A stretch of 64,000 nucleotides of DNA, from assembly GCA_045576355.1 (NCBI GenBank), contig JAZNGG010000004.1, forward strand, positions 14,382 to 78,381. Direction: 5' to 3'. Below, piece after piece: positions 6,960-15,278 of this stretch. Each line of letters begins with the position of its first letter. Position 1 is the first letter of the stretch. The translations under genes were made by a program, and so were the position numbers. The notes under the pieces were generated by a model, which worked only from the letters and a program-made list of their open reading frames with translations, was not told the origin of the DNA and searched no databases. This stretch comes from Liminaster sp045576355 (GTDB taxonomy: Bacteria; Bacteroidota; Bacteroidia; Bacteroidales; UBA3663).

Positions 6960-7260
6960 GTTCGGGGTGAAATTTGGAGAATAGTGAAAACTGAAAGGAG
7001 AGGACTGAAAACTGAAAGGTAAAAGGTGAAAGAGCAAAGAGAAGCCATAAGCCATCGCGGACGAAGTCCTTGGTTGGTTTAGTCGTTTAGAGGTTTAGAA
7101 GTTTAGAGGTTTAGAGGTTTATTTTTTTACTCTTCAACCCCTTAGCACGCGAAGCCCACGACCAAAGGGAGTAACCCCTAAACTTCTCAATCAATAAACC
7201 CCTCAACCCCTCAACCTCTCAACCTCTCAACCCTTCAACCAATAACCCCCTCAACTAATA
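6960..7260. repeat. Mosaic repeat, right arm flanking the M52-like gene
   Basis: Here the modules appear as the reverse complement first (AGTGAAAACTGAAAGG, AGAGCAAAGAGAAGCC, ATAAGCCATCGCGG, GGACGAAGTCC), then GGTTTAGAGGTTTAG heptamers, a 29-base unit at 7148-7177, and a long CCTCAACCCCTCAACC run. G-rich and C-rich halves could pair into a long imperfect hairpin. It separates two convergent genes. Confidence 0.8.
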
Positions 7261-7291
7261 AGAGGTTATGCTTCGATCGAGCATAACCTCT
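7261..7291. terminator. Perfect 12-bp hairpin between convergent genes
   Basis: AGAGGTTATGCT (7261-7272), a 7-base loop TCGATCG, then AGCATAACCTCT (7280-7291). T-rich bases follow on the minus strand (TATTAG), so it probably works as terminator for the TlpA-like gene, or in both directions. Confidence 0.6.
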
Positions 7292-7300
7292 TTGCTGCCT

Positions 7301-7336
7301 TATTGGTCTCTATCTATGTTCTCTCTGAGACCAATA
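7301..7336. terminator. Second hairpin downstream of the TlpA-like gene
   Basis: TATTGGTCTC (7301-7310) pairs exactly with GAGACCAATA (7327-7336) across a 16-base loop, 18 bases beyond the stop of the TlpA-like gene. No clear T-run. Together with 7261-7291 it forms a tandem pair. Confidence 0.45.
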
Positions 7337-7353
7337 TAAGTCTTTCTACTTTT

Positions 7354-8358
7354 TTAGTTTTTAAGTGCCTCTTCGATGGCGGTGGCGATGCCTTCACCAT
7401 GTAAGTAACGGGCAATGATCACACCATTTTTGTCAATGAGCATGATGTGTGGGATGCCTAAGATGCCGTAAGGCTCTGTTGCATTGCGCTCTGAGATCAC
7501 CGGCCAAGAGATGGATAAGTCCTGCATAGCTTTTTGAGTGTCTTTCAACTCATCCCAAACTGCGATGCCGACCACATTGAGCTGTTTGCCATATTTCTTT
7601 TGTACGGCTGCAATGTTCGGGATCTCACGACGGCAGGGGCCACACCAGCTTGCCCAGAAATCTACCAATGTGAGTTTCTTTTTGCCGATAAAGGAGGAGA
7701 GTGCGAGGCTGTCTCCCTTGAGAGCATCGATGCCCTTAACATCTACGTAGGGCTGACCTACAGCTGTCTGCTGTTCACGTTGTTTGGCTCCCAACTTGTT
7801 TTGGAGTGCTTTGTTGCCTTTGATCAAGTCTCCGGCAGAGTCTAAAGCTGCCTTCAACTCATCGTAGTTGTAGTAGTAGGCGAGAGTATTCATCATCTGA
7901 AGACCTAAGAGGTCGTTTGTATGACGATCATAGATCTCTTGAGCCAATTTTCTTTCGACTTTTTCACCCTCTTCTTCAGGAGTAGCCATGAGGGTAGTGA
8001 CGAAGTTGGCATATTCGTCATTGAGCTGGGTTCCTTTAGCCACGTGTTCCTTAACATCTACCTGGATGATGCCCGGTTCGATAAATATCCGAGACTTGGG
8101 TCTTTGTCCCTTAAATCCGATATTGGCAACCATAACAGAGTCTGCCGGTCCGGTAAATGAGAATGTTCCTCCGATTACTAATGAGGAGTCAATGGATGCA
8201 CCTTTGGCATTGCTCAAGTAAACGACAGAACTGTCTTGAGCATCTAATCCGACACCATTTACGGAGAATGTCGGGACAGTCTCTTTAGGAGAGCATGCAC
8301 TCATGGCCAAAGCCACTAATGCTGCTGCACTTATGGGAAATAAATTTCTCTTTTTCAT
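7354..8358 (-). CDS. TlpA-like thiol-disulfide oxidoreductase lipoprotein
   Basis: A 334-residue periplasmic or outer-membrane lipoprotein that probably reduces or forms disulfides. The signal peptide ends in the lipobox AMSAC (Cys near residue 22). Residues about 30-125 look like the DUF4369 domain commonly fused to Bacteroidota thioredoxins (TFSVNG...SFTGPADSVMVANI). From about 200 there is an AhpC/TSA-TlpA thioredoxin domain with LVDFWASWCGPCRREIPNI carrying the CxxC site and the cis-Pro region GILGIPHIMLID. It follows the biotin protein gene by 28 bases on the same strand and may be the last gene of that transcript, ahead of two hairpins. Its partner is unknown. Confidence 0.9.
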   Translation of the reverse strand: MKKRNLFPISAAALVALAMSACSPKETVPTFSVNGVGLDAQDSSVVYLSNAKGASIDSSLVIGGTFSFTGPADSVMVANIGFKGQRPKSRIFIEPGIIQVDVKEHVAKGTQLNDEYANFVTTLMATPEEEGEKVERKLAQEIYDRHTNDLLGLQMMNTLAYYYNYDELKAALDSAGDLIKGNKALQNKLGAKQREQQTAVGQPYVDVKGIDALKGDSLALSSFIGKKKLTLVDFWASWCGPCRREIPNIAAVQKKYGKQLNVVGIAVWDELKDTQKAMQDLSISWPVISERNATEPYGILGIPHIMLIDKNGVIIARYLHGEGIATAIEEALKN

Positions 8359-8386
8359 AAATAGTTTATTTGTTTTAATTAAAGTA

Positions 8387-8824
8387 TTACCCGATTACAC
8401 AAAGTTCGGCTCCCTCGAGGATGTTGTCTCCCTTATTGACCAAAATCTGAGTGACTGTGCCATCTTTGTCTGCCACGATGTTATTTTCCATCTTCATGGC
8501 TTCGAGGATGAGGAGCAGGTCTCCCTGTTTTACTGTTGCACCGACGGTGGTTTTGATTTCGAGCACTACGCCCGGAAGCGGAGAGCGAACAGCTCCGGCA
8601 ACACCTCCGGCTGTGGGCTTGGGTGTCGGAGCAGCAGCAGGTGCAGGTGCGGCTGCCGGTGTGGCAGTCGGCCTGTTGATGACAGGTGCCTTGGCTTTAG
8701 GTGCTTCGGGGAGCTCTACGTTATAGGCTTTTCCGTTTACTTCGACTGCAACATTGTTGCCGGAGAAATCCTTGATGGCAACATCATAGTCGTTGCCGTT
8801 TATTTTCATTTTGTAACTCTTCAT
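8387..8824 (-). CDS. Biotin carboxyl carrier subunit of decarboxylase/carboxylase
   Basis: A 145-residue biotin carrier (MmdC/OadA-tail type) that shuttles CO2 between carboxyltransferase and the membrane decarboxylase subunit. Residues 1-45 form a small beta domain (MKSYKMKINGNDYDVAIKDF). Residues about 46-75 are the flexible Ala/Pro linker typical of these proteins, and the rest is a biotinyl domain with the EAMKMEN motif whose Lys carries biotin. It follows the OadG-like gene by about 120 bases. Normally the beta (OadB/MmdB) gene comes next; here a TlpA-like gene takes that place. Confidence 0.93.
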   Translation of the reverse strand: MKSYKMKINGNDYDVAIKDFSGNNVAVEVNGKAYNVELPEAPKAKAPVINRPTATPAAAPAPAAAPTPKPTAGGVAGAVRSPLPGVVLEIKTTVGATVKQGDLLLILEAMKMENNIVADKDGTVTQILVNKGDNILEGAELCVIG

Positions 8825-8944
8825 ATTTTTATTCCTTATTGTTGGTCTTTGAAAATAGAGGGTGTGAACGCTTTAGGTGGCTACTATAATAATTTCTCAC
8901 AGATTATTAATGATGGTAAGTTTTTATTATAGACCCCTTCTTGA

Positions 8945-9394
8945 TCAGAATTTGCGTAGAGGCTCCGCCTTGAGGTTATTTCCCCTTCCGGTCCAAGCTG
9001 TGTTTTCGGAGTGGCTGAGGGTCAATACGTCACTTTCAGCATCATGCATCCCATCTTCATGCAGGAAAAGAGCCATGCTGATGGCTGCAACGATCTCTTC
9101 GGGAGCAGTATGTCCCGTTTGAACTTCCGTGACGATAGGGGCTTTGTCTGTAGTGACCTGCTTTGTCCGAATAGTTGGTTTTCGCAGACCTTTATTGAGC
9201 AACTTTGCCGATCCTTTGAAGCAAAAATATAAGATAACCAATGCAATGAATACTACACTCATGGCGATGATGGCCATAGCTATGCCAAAGGGATCATGCT
9301 CTAAAAACTTTTGAGCCTGTTTGGAAATTGTCTGGGCGAAAGCTGGTACTGTTGCGGTCAGCAGGGCAAAGGTTGTAATAAATGTTTTTTTCAT
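8945..9394 (-). CDS. OadG-family (gamma/delta) decarboxylase subunit
   Basis: A 149-residue single-span membrane protein of the oxaloacetate decarboxylase gamma / methylmalonyl-CoA decarboxylase delta type, which holds the complex together at the membrane. Residues 1-20 look like a cleavable signal peptide (ending VPAFAQ). A second hydrophobic helix spans about 38-59 (IAMAIIAMSVVFIALVILYF), and the cytoplasmic tail has EEIVAAISMALFLHEDGMHD, a motif common in these subunits. It lies 19 bases after the carboxyltransferase gene, in the usual order. Recognised by topology, motif and context. Confidence 0.85.
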   Translation of the reverse strand: MKKTFITTFALLTATVPAFAQTISKQAQKFLEHDPFGIAMAIIAMSVVFIALVILYFCFKGSAKLLNKGLRKPTIRTKQVTTDKAPIVTEVQTGHTAPEEIVAAISMALFLHEDGMHDAESDVLTLSHSENTAWTGRGNNLKAEPLRKF

Positions 9395-9413
9395 AGATTG
9401 TTATATTACATTA

Positions 9414-10976
9414 TTACAAGGGGAGATTGTCATGCTTCTTTGCCGGATTCTGAACGCGCTTGTTGCGTAGTTTCTCTAAAGCACGGATTACGCGGAAACG
9501 AGTGTTGCGAGGCTCGATAACATCATCGATGTACCCTTTATGTGCTGCATCATAGGGATTGCAGAATAGATCTTCATATTCTTTTTTCTTTTCAGCTATA
9601 ATGGCAGCTTTTGCTTCCGGTGTCTCTGCTGCTTTCAATTCTTTGCCATAAAGCACTTCGACCGCTCCATCTGCTCCCATGACGGCAATCTCAGCAGAGG
9701 GCCATGCGTAGTTGATGTCACCTCTTAACTGCTTACAACTCATTACGATGTGTGAACCGCCATAAGACTTGCGGAGTGTAACGGTAACTTTGGGAACAGT
9801 GGACTCGCCATAAGCATAGAGTAATTTCGCACCATGCGCGATGACTCCATTATATTCTTGTCCGGTGCCGGGGAGGAAGCCCGGTACATCTACGAGTGTG
9901 ACGATCGGAATATTGAATGCATCACAGAAGCGGACAAAGCGGGCTGCTTTACGGGAGGCATTGCTGTCGAGACATCCCGCCATGACTTTCGGCTGGTTGG
10001 CAACGATGCCGACACTCTGCCCGTTCATCCTCGCAAAACCGATGATGATGTTTTTCGCCCAATTGGCATGAACCTCCAGTAACTCCCCGTGATCCACAAC
10101 GGCAGCGATGACTTGATACATGTCATAGGAAGTCTTGGCAGACTCCGGGATAATCTCGTTGAGGAGGTCCTCTTTACGCTCTATAGGGTCAGTACATTCA
10201 AGGCGAGGAGCCATCTCCATATTGTTTTGTGGCAGATAGCTGAGCAGTTGTTTCAGGAGGGTGATGCCCTCTTCTTCTGTCTCTGCTGCGAAATGTGCCA
10301 CACCGGATTTGGTGGTGTGAACGGTGGCTCCACCCAAAGTCTCTTGATCTACAACTTCACCAAGGACCTCTTTGACCACTTTCGGACCGGTAAGGAACAT
10401 ATAGCTTGTCCCTTTGATCATCAGTGTGAAGTCTGTCAATGCAGGAGAGTAAACCGAGCCGCCGGCGCAGGGACCCATGATGGCAGAGATCTGAGGAACA
10501 ACTCCGGATGCCAAAATGTTACGCTCGAAAATCTCTCCAAATCCGGCCATCGATGCGATACCTTCCTGGATGCGTGCTCCACCTGAGTCATTCAACCCTA
10601 TAATAGGTGCTCCCATCTTCATGGCCATGTCCATGATTTTGCATATTTTTTGTGCCATGGTTTCAGAGAGAGAACCTCCGGAAACAGTAAAGTCCTGAGC
10701 AAAAAGGTAAACAAGCCGCCCTCCAATTGTCGCTGATCCTGTCACTACACCATCTCCGTAAGGATGGCTCTTTGCCATGTCAAAGTTTGTGCAGCGATGT
10801 GTGAGAAACATATCATACTCCTCGAAACTTCCCGGATCAACAAGCATCTCGATGCGTTCACGCGCGGTCATTTTGCCTTTGGCATGTTGGGCATCGATAC
10901 GTTTTTGTCCACCACCCATGCGGGCCGTTTCTCGATTCTTGATGAGTTCTTGTATTTTCTGTAATTGAACTGACAT
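9414..10976 (-). CDS. mmdA: Acyl-CoA carboxylase carboxyltransferase / methylmalonyl-CoA decarboxylase alpha subunit
   Basis: A 520-residue carboxyltransferase that moves CO2 between an acyl-CoA (propionyl-/methylmalonyl-CoA) and biotin. Two crotonase-like halves are visible. The N-half has GGGQKRIDAQHAKGKMTARER, FAQDFTVSGGSLSETMA, NDSGGARIQEGIASMAG and GPCAGGSVYSPALTDF. The C-half has DVPGFLPGTGQEYNGVIAHG, YGGSHIVM and WPSAEIAVMGADGAVEVLY. In Bacteroidales it belongs to the succinate-to-propionate route. It is followed by OadG-like and biotin-carrier genes. Because no beta subunit is encoded next to it, I cannot tell a Na+-pumping decarboxylase from a soluble propionyl-CoA carboxylase beta chain. 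Confidence 0.93.
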   Translation of the reverse strand: MSVQLQKIQELIKNRETARMGGGQKRIDAQHAKGKMTARERIEMLVDPGSFEEYDMFLTHRCTNFDMAKSHPYGDGVVTGSATIGGRLVYLFAQDFTVSGGSLSETMAQKICKIMDMAMKMGAPIIGLNDSGGARIQEGIASMAGFGEIFERNILASGVVPQISAIMGPCAGGSVYSPALTDFTLMIKGTSYMFLTGPKVVKEVLGEVVDQETLGGATVHTTKSGVAHFAAETEEEGITLLKQLLSYLPQNNMEMAPRLECTDPIERKEDLLNEIIPESAKTSYDMYQVIAAVVDHGELLEVHANWAKNIIIGFARMNGQSVGIVANQPKVMAGCLDSNASRKAARFVRFCDAFNIPIVTLVDVPGFLPGTGQEYNGVIAHGAKLLYAYGESTVPKVTVTLRKSYGGSHIVMSCKQLRGDINYAWPSAEIAVMGADGAVEVLYGKELKAAETPEAKAAIIAEKKKEYEDLFCNPYDAAHKGYIDDVIEPRNTRFRVIRALEKLRNKRVQNPAKKHDNLPL

Positions 10977-11034
10977 ATTTTTAGGGTTTAGTATTATTAA
11001 TTAATGTGTCACGTGAGAGCACGAAATACTTTAA

Positions 11035-11757
11035 TTATTCTTCGTCTTCTTTCATGTTGTGGAAGACGTTAGTTACATCTTCATCATCTTCAAACTTCTC
11101 AAGAAGCTTTTCGATGGTTTCACGTTGTTCGGCAGTTACTTCCTTAAAATCATTGGGGATACGCTCAAACTCACCGCTGATGATTTCAAAGCCTTGATTT
11201 TCCAGATAGTTTTGAATCTGTGCGAAAGATTCATATTCACCATAGATAGAGATGCCCTCTTCGTCAGCAAATATTTCATCCACACCAAAGTCGATCAATT
11301 CGAGCTCTAGTTCATCCATGTCAACACCCTCTTTGGGTTTCACTTTAAAGACAGATTTATGGCTGAAAAGGAAGGAGAGAGAGCCGGTAGTGCCGAGTGT
11401 GCCACCATATTTGTTGAAATAACTTCTGACATTGGCAACTGTACGGGTGTTGTTGTCTGTTGCAGCTTCTACTACGATTGCAATACCAAAAGGCCCATAT
11501 CCTTCGTATGTGATCTCCTTGTAATCAGAAGCATCTTTGTCTGTAGCTTTTTTAATGGCGCGTTCTACGGTGTCTTTGGGCATATTGGCAGCACGAGCAT
11601 TGGCCATCAAGGTACGAAGACGAGCATTGCTGTCTGGATCCGGTCCTCCGGTCTTGACACACATGGTGATTTCTTTACCTATTTTGGTGAATGTGCGGCT
11701 CATATTGCCCCAACGTTTCAATTTTCTTGCTTTACGATATTCAAAAGCGCGTCCCAT
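11035..11757 (-). CDS. YebC/PmpR (TACO1) family protein
   Basis: 240 residues matching the full YebC length: start MGRAFEYRKARKLKRWGNMS, ITMCVKTGGPDPDSNARLR near 31-49, the core YEGYGPFGIAIVVEAATDNN near 85-104, and FNKYGGTLGTTGSLSFLF near 112-129. Family members are described as transcription regulators and, more recently, as translation factors that help ribosomes at difficult motifs. It lies between pheT (67 bases upstream) and the carboxyltransferase gene (58 bases downstream) on the same strand, so these may share a transcript. Confidence 0.93.
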   Translation of the reverse strand: MGRAFEYRKARKLKRWGNMSRTFTKIGKEITMCVKTGGPDPDSNARLRTLMANARAANMPKDTVERAIKKATDKDASDYKEITYEGYGPFGIAIVVEAATDNNTRTVANVRSYFNKYGGTLGTTGSLSFLFSHKSVFKVKPKEGVDMDELELELIDFGVDEIFADEEGISIYGEYESFAQIQNYLENQGFEIISGEFERIPNDFKEVTAEQRETIEKLLEKFEDDEDVTNVFHNMKEDEE

Positions 11758-11824
11758 AGTTTTTTGATCTATTTAAATGTTAATTTTTATTGTTGTTTTT
11801 GTTATCTATATTGCTTCTTGCCAT

Positions 11825-14293
11825 TTATCGGAGAGTAGCACCCAATTTAGTTTCGAAAGTCTTTATGAAACGAGCCATAAGGTTATCGATCTGTTTGTCA
11901 TTGAGCGTTTTCTCAGAATCTTGAAGGGTCAGGCTGATGGCATAAGATTTCTTGCCGGCAGGCAGATTTTTACCTTCATATACGTCAAATAGGTTGACTG
12001 ATTTTAAAAGCTTGCGATCTGTTTCAAATGCTGCTTTTTCGATGTCCGCAAACTGAATGGACTGATCTACAAGGAGAGCCAAGTCTCGACGTACAGGGGG
12101 GAATTTGGCAATGTCGCTATAAGTCACGTTTACTCGAGCAGCCTCTTTCATGAGTGTTTTCCAATTCATCTCTGCATAATACACTTCCTGTTCGATGTCA
12201 AAACGGCTTAAAATCTTGTTGCTAACGATGCCTAAGTTGGCAATGACTTTCCCTGCCGGTGTTGCTAATTCAAGTCCGGCAGCAAAAAGATCGTTTTTAT
12301 ATTGCCGTTGTTTCAAATTAGCTGCGATGCCAAGACGGCGTAGGATGTTGATGACAGCAGCTTTAAGTGTGAAGAAAGAATTTTTCTCGTTGGGGTGTGC
12401 CCAGCTGTCTGAAACACGATTGCCAGTCACCCAAAGAGCCAGGTGGCTCTCTTCGCTAAATCCGGCTAAGGCTTTCTCCGGCTGTGCAGCATGTTTTTCG
12501 GTGTCAAAGTATTGGCAGTTGCCAAACTCATAGAAACGTAAATCTGTCTGACGATAATTGATGTTGCGTATGATGCTTTGAAGTCCGCCGAAGAGTAATG
12601 TTTGACGCATTACAGACAAATCACCACTGAGAGGATTGAGCAAGCGCACAAGACGATCTGCAGGATAGGTTTCGAGATCATTATAGAAACTTTCACTCGT
12701 AAGAGAGTTGTTTAAAATTTCACTGTATCCGCATCCGGTGAGTTGCTCGGAGATAAGTCTTTGCAGATGGTTACTGATGTCGGTTTCGCTCTTGTAGGAA
12801 AGATTCATTTTAACACTGTCCGTGAGTGTCACTTGGTCGTATCCATAGATGCGTAGTATGTCTTCGATCACATCACAGTCACGATATACATCGACACGAT
12901 AGGTCGGTACTTTGATGGTTACTCCCTTGTCGTTTTCAGACACAATCTCCATTTCGAGTAAATGGAGGATTCTCTTTACTTCTTCCGGAGCAATTTGGAT
13001 GCCGGTCAGGTTATTGACACGGGCATAACTCAATTCTACGACAGCACGATGTATGGGAGTCGGATACTCCTCAACCGGTGCACCAACAATTTCTCCTCCG
13101 GCTAACTCTTTGACCAGCAAGGCTGCACGACGGAGAGCATAGGGGACATTGTTAACATCTACGCCACGTTCATAACGGAAAGATGCATCTGTATTAAGTC
13201 CATGACGTCGTGCGGACTTGCGTACCCAGGAGGGATTGAAATAGGCCGCTTCGAGGAAAACATTGCATGTCTCCTCTGTAGTGCCGGAGTCTAAACCTCC
13301 GAATACACCGGCAATACACATGGGTTCGGCAGGGCTGCATATCATCAGATCTCGGTCTGAAAGTTTACGTTCTGTCCCATCCAATGTGATGAAAGGTGTC
13401 CCATCCGGACAAGTCTTTACGATGATTTTTCTATCCTGTATCTTGTCGAGGTCGAAAGTGTGCATCGGGACACCGGTCTCATGCAGGATGAAATTGGTGA
13501 TATCCACAATGTTGTTGATCGGACGTACGCCGATGGCTGAAAGACGTGTCTTGAGCCATTCGGGACTCTCTTTGACAGTAACACCCTCAATGGTCAGACC
13601 AGAATAACGAGGACAAGCCTCATGGTTTTCGACACTGATCTGAGCCTGATTCCCCTCACGATCTATGTGAAATGCTTCGACCGAAGGACGAGTAAGTGTG
13701 GCTTTCCGACCATGCTGTATAAGGTAGGCATAAAGATCTCGTGCAACTCCATAATGGGATGCCGCATCGATGCGGTTAGGAGTGATATCTACCTCAAGGA
13801 TATAATCGCTTTCTACGTGATAATATTGGCTGGCAGGCATCCCGATGGGAGTGTCTTCGGGTAGTACGATAATTCCATCATGACTTGTCCCTACACCAAT
13901 TTCGTCTTCAGCACAAATCATACCGAGTGACTCTACGCCACGAAGTTTGGAACGTTTGATCGTGAATGATTGATCTCCGTCATAAAGAACTGTGCCAAGC
14001 GTGGCCACGATCACTTTTTGCCCGGTGGCAACGTTATGGGCACCACACACGATTTGGACCGGTTCTTTGCCATCGCCTAAATCAACGGTGGTAATGTGCA
14101 TGTGATCACTATTAGGATGCGGTTCGCAAGTCAATACTTGTGCAGTTACAAGCCCTTTTAGCCCCCCCTTGATGGTTTCATGTTCTTCGATGCCTTCAGT
14201 CTCTAGACCGATAGACGTCAAGGCTGCCGAGGTTTCTTCCGGAGTAAGGTCGAAATCCAGGTAATCTTTCAGCCATTTGTACGAGATGTTCAT
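11825..14293 (-). CDS. pheT: Phenylalanine--tRNA ligase beta subunit
   Basis: Beta chain of the alpha2-beta2 enzyme charging tRNA-Phe. The 822 residues include the N-terminal tRNA-binding domain (LVTAQVLTCEPHPNSDHMHI near 47-66), the B3/B4 editing domain with NRIDAASHYGVARDLYA and INNIVDITNFILHETGVPMH, the B5 domain, the catalytic-like core (YDQVTLTD...), and the C-terminal anticodon-binding FDX-ACB domain (YSDIAKFPPVRRDLALLVD near 725). The pheS gene is not in this window. A Bacteroidetes -7 box lies about 59 bases upstream. Confidence 0.97.
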   Translation of the reverse strand: MNISYKWLKDYLDFDLTPEETSAALTSIGLETEGIEEHETIKGGLKGLVTAQVLTCEPHPNSDHMHITTVDLGDGKEPVQIVCGAHNVATGQKVIVATLGTVLYDGDQSFTIKRSKLRGVESLGMICAEDEIGVGTSHDGIIVLPEDTPIGMPASQYYHVESDYILEVDITPNRIDAASHYGVARDLYAYLIQHGRKATLTRPSVEAFHIDREGNQAQISVENHEACPRYSGLTIEGVTVKESPEWLKTRLSAIGVRPINNIVDITNFILHETGVPMHTFDLDKIQDRKIIVKTCPDGTPFITLDGTERKLSDRDLMICSPAEPMCIAGVFGGLDSGTTEETCNVFLEAAYFNPSWVRKSARRHGLNTDASFRYERGVDVNNVPYALRRAALLVKELAGGEIVGAPVEEYPTPIHRAVVELSYARVNNLTGIQIAPEEVKRILHLLEMEIVSENDKGVTIKVPTYRVDVYRDCDVIEDILRIYGYDQVTLTDSVKMNLSYKSETDISNHLQRLISEQLTGCGYSEILNNSLTSESFYNDLETYPADRLVRLLNPLSGDLSVMRQTLLFGGLQSIIRNINYRQTDLRFYEFGNCQYFDTEKHAAQPEKALAGFSEESHLALWVTGNRVSDSWAHPNEKNSFFTLKAAVINILRRLGIAANLKQRQYKNDLFAAGLELATPAGKVIANLGIVSNKILSRFDIEQEVYYAEMNWKTLMKEAARVNVTYSDIAKFPPVRRDLALLVDQSIQFADIEKAAFETDRKLLKSVNLFDVYEGKNLPAGKKSYAISLTLQDSEKTLNDKQIDNLMARFIKTFETKLGATLR

Positions 14294-14351
14294 ATTGTAG
14301 ATTTAAAATTATTAAAATACATAATACGCGCACTATAAAACATAATGCGCG

Positions 14352-14359
14352 CAAATATA
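14352..14359 (-). promoter_or_regulatory. -7 promoter element of pheT
   Basis: TATATTTG on the minus strand matches TAnnTTTG exactly. The leader from about 14345 to the start codon contains the repeated core TGCGCGCATTATG / TGCGCGTATTATG, which might be an operator or a chance duplication. Confidence 0.55.
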
Positions 14360-14574
14360 GTAAAAAAATGTGATATAGGGCTTAAAATTGCAATTTATTG
14401 TTTGTCAGTCAGCTGTTATTAGGGAGATTGAAGGGGGTAATTGCATTTCTATGTTGCAAACAGAAAGGACCCAATTAAGGCTGTTTATGAGTCTGCTTGT
14501 CACGAAACTTTACTTTTATTGATCAAAATTTAACCCAAATTGGGATTCTTAGACCGCCCAATTGTCTTTGATAA

Positions 14575-15186
14575 TTAATGACGAGATCTTTCGCTTTGAC
14601 GAGCTTTTTTTCCTAAATATCCACCATGATGTCTTTTAGCATATTCTTCGACCGTAAAACCAATTTTGGTCATTGTGCCAACAACCAGCAAGTCTCCGAT
14701 TACAGTCATGAGTGTCGTGGAAGTGGTCGGGGTGAGTCCGAGAGGACATACCTCTGCAGGGTTGCCTGTAGATAGACAGATGTTTGCAGCTTCAGCAAGA
14801 GGACTTAGGGGATTGCCGGTGATGACTATAAGGGGGAGTTGGGGATAAAGGTCGTGTGCTAACTCGATCAATTCTACGATCTCTCGGGTCTTTCCGGAGT
14901 TGGATATAAGTAGTAAAATGTCATTGGGTTGTATTATTCCAAGATCCCCATGTTGTGCCTCACTTGGATGAAGAAATGTTGCCGGGGTGCCGGTCGAACT
15001 GAAAGTAGTGGCGATGTTCATGCCGATTTGTCCGGCTTTGCCCATTCCGCTAACGACTAATTTGCCTTTGCGATTTTGTACGTGTTCGATGATGGAGTCG
15101 ATGGCTCGTTCGTATTCATCTCCTAAGGGAAGGGCATGGATGGCAGCTGCTTCCCGCTCAATGATGGATTGTAATAGTTCTTTCAT
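14575..15186 (-). CDS. SIS-domain sugar-phosphate isomerase (KdsD/GutQ-like, no CBS domains)
   Basis: 203 residues, only the SIS domain of the arabinose-5-phosphate isomerase family, which makes the precursor of Kdo for lipopolysaccharide. Motifs: KLVVSGMGKAGQIGMNIATT near 39-58, FLHPSEAQHGDLG near 71-83, LLLISNSGKTREI near 91-103, and the C-terminal AKRHHGGYLGKKA with the His near the family's active site. Enterobacterial KdsD is about 328 residues with two CBS domains, which are absent here; SIS-only forms occur in Bacteroides. A -7 box lies only six bases before the start codon, implying an almost leaderless message. Confidence 0.82.
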   Translation of the reverse strand: MKELLQSIIEREAAAIHALPLGDEYERAIDSIIEHVQNRKGKLVVSGMGKAGQIGMNIATTFSSTGTPATFLHPSEAQHGDLGIIQPNDILLLISNSGKTREIVELIELAHDLYPQLPLIVITGNPLSPLAEAANICLSTGNPAEVCPLGLTPTTSTTLMTVIGDLLVVGTMTKIGFTVEEYAKRHHGGYLGKKARQSERSRH

Positions 15187-15191
15187 GAGTG

Positions 15192-15199
15192 CAAAAGTA
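15192..15199 (-). promoter_or_regulatory. -7 promoter element of the SIS-domain gene
   Basis: TACTTTTG on the minus strand. The start codon begins at 15186, so transcription would start about at the ATG and the mRNA would be leaderless or nearly so. Confidence 0.5.
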
Positions 15200-15242
15200 A
15201 ATAATATTTCTTTATTAAGGCCGACTCAAGAAAAAAAGTTCG

Positions 15243-15250
15243 TACATTTG
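15243..15250 (+). promoter_or_regulatory. -7 promoter element of the M16 peptidase gene
   Basis: TACATTTG fits TAnnTTTG, 28 bases before the start codon at 15279. It forms a divergent promoter pair with the SIS-domain gene. Confidence 0.5.
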
Positions 15251-15278
15251 CAGCAAAATATATCTTTTTTAGATCAAA

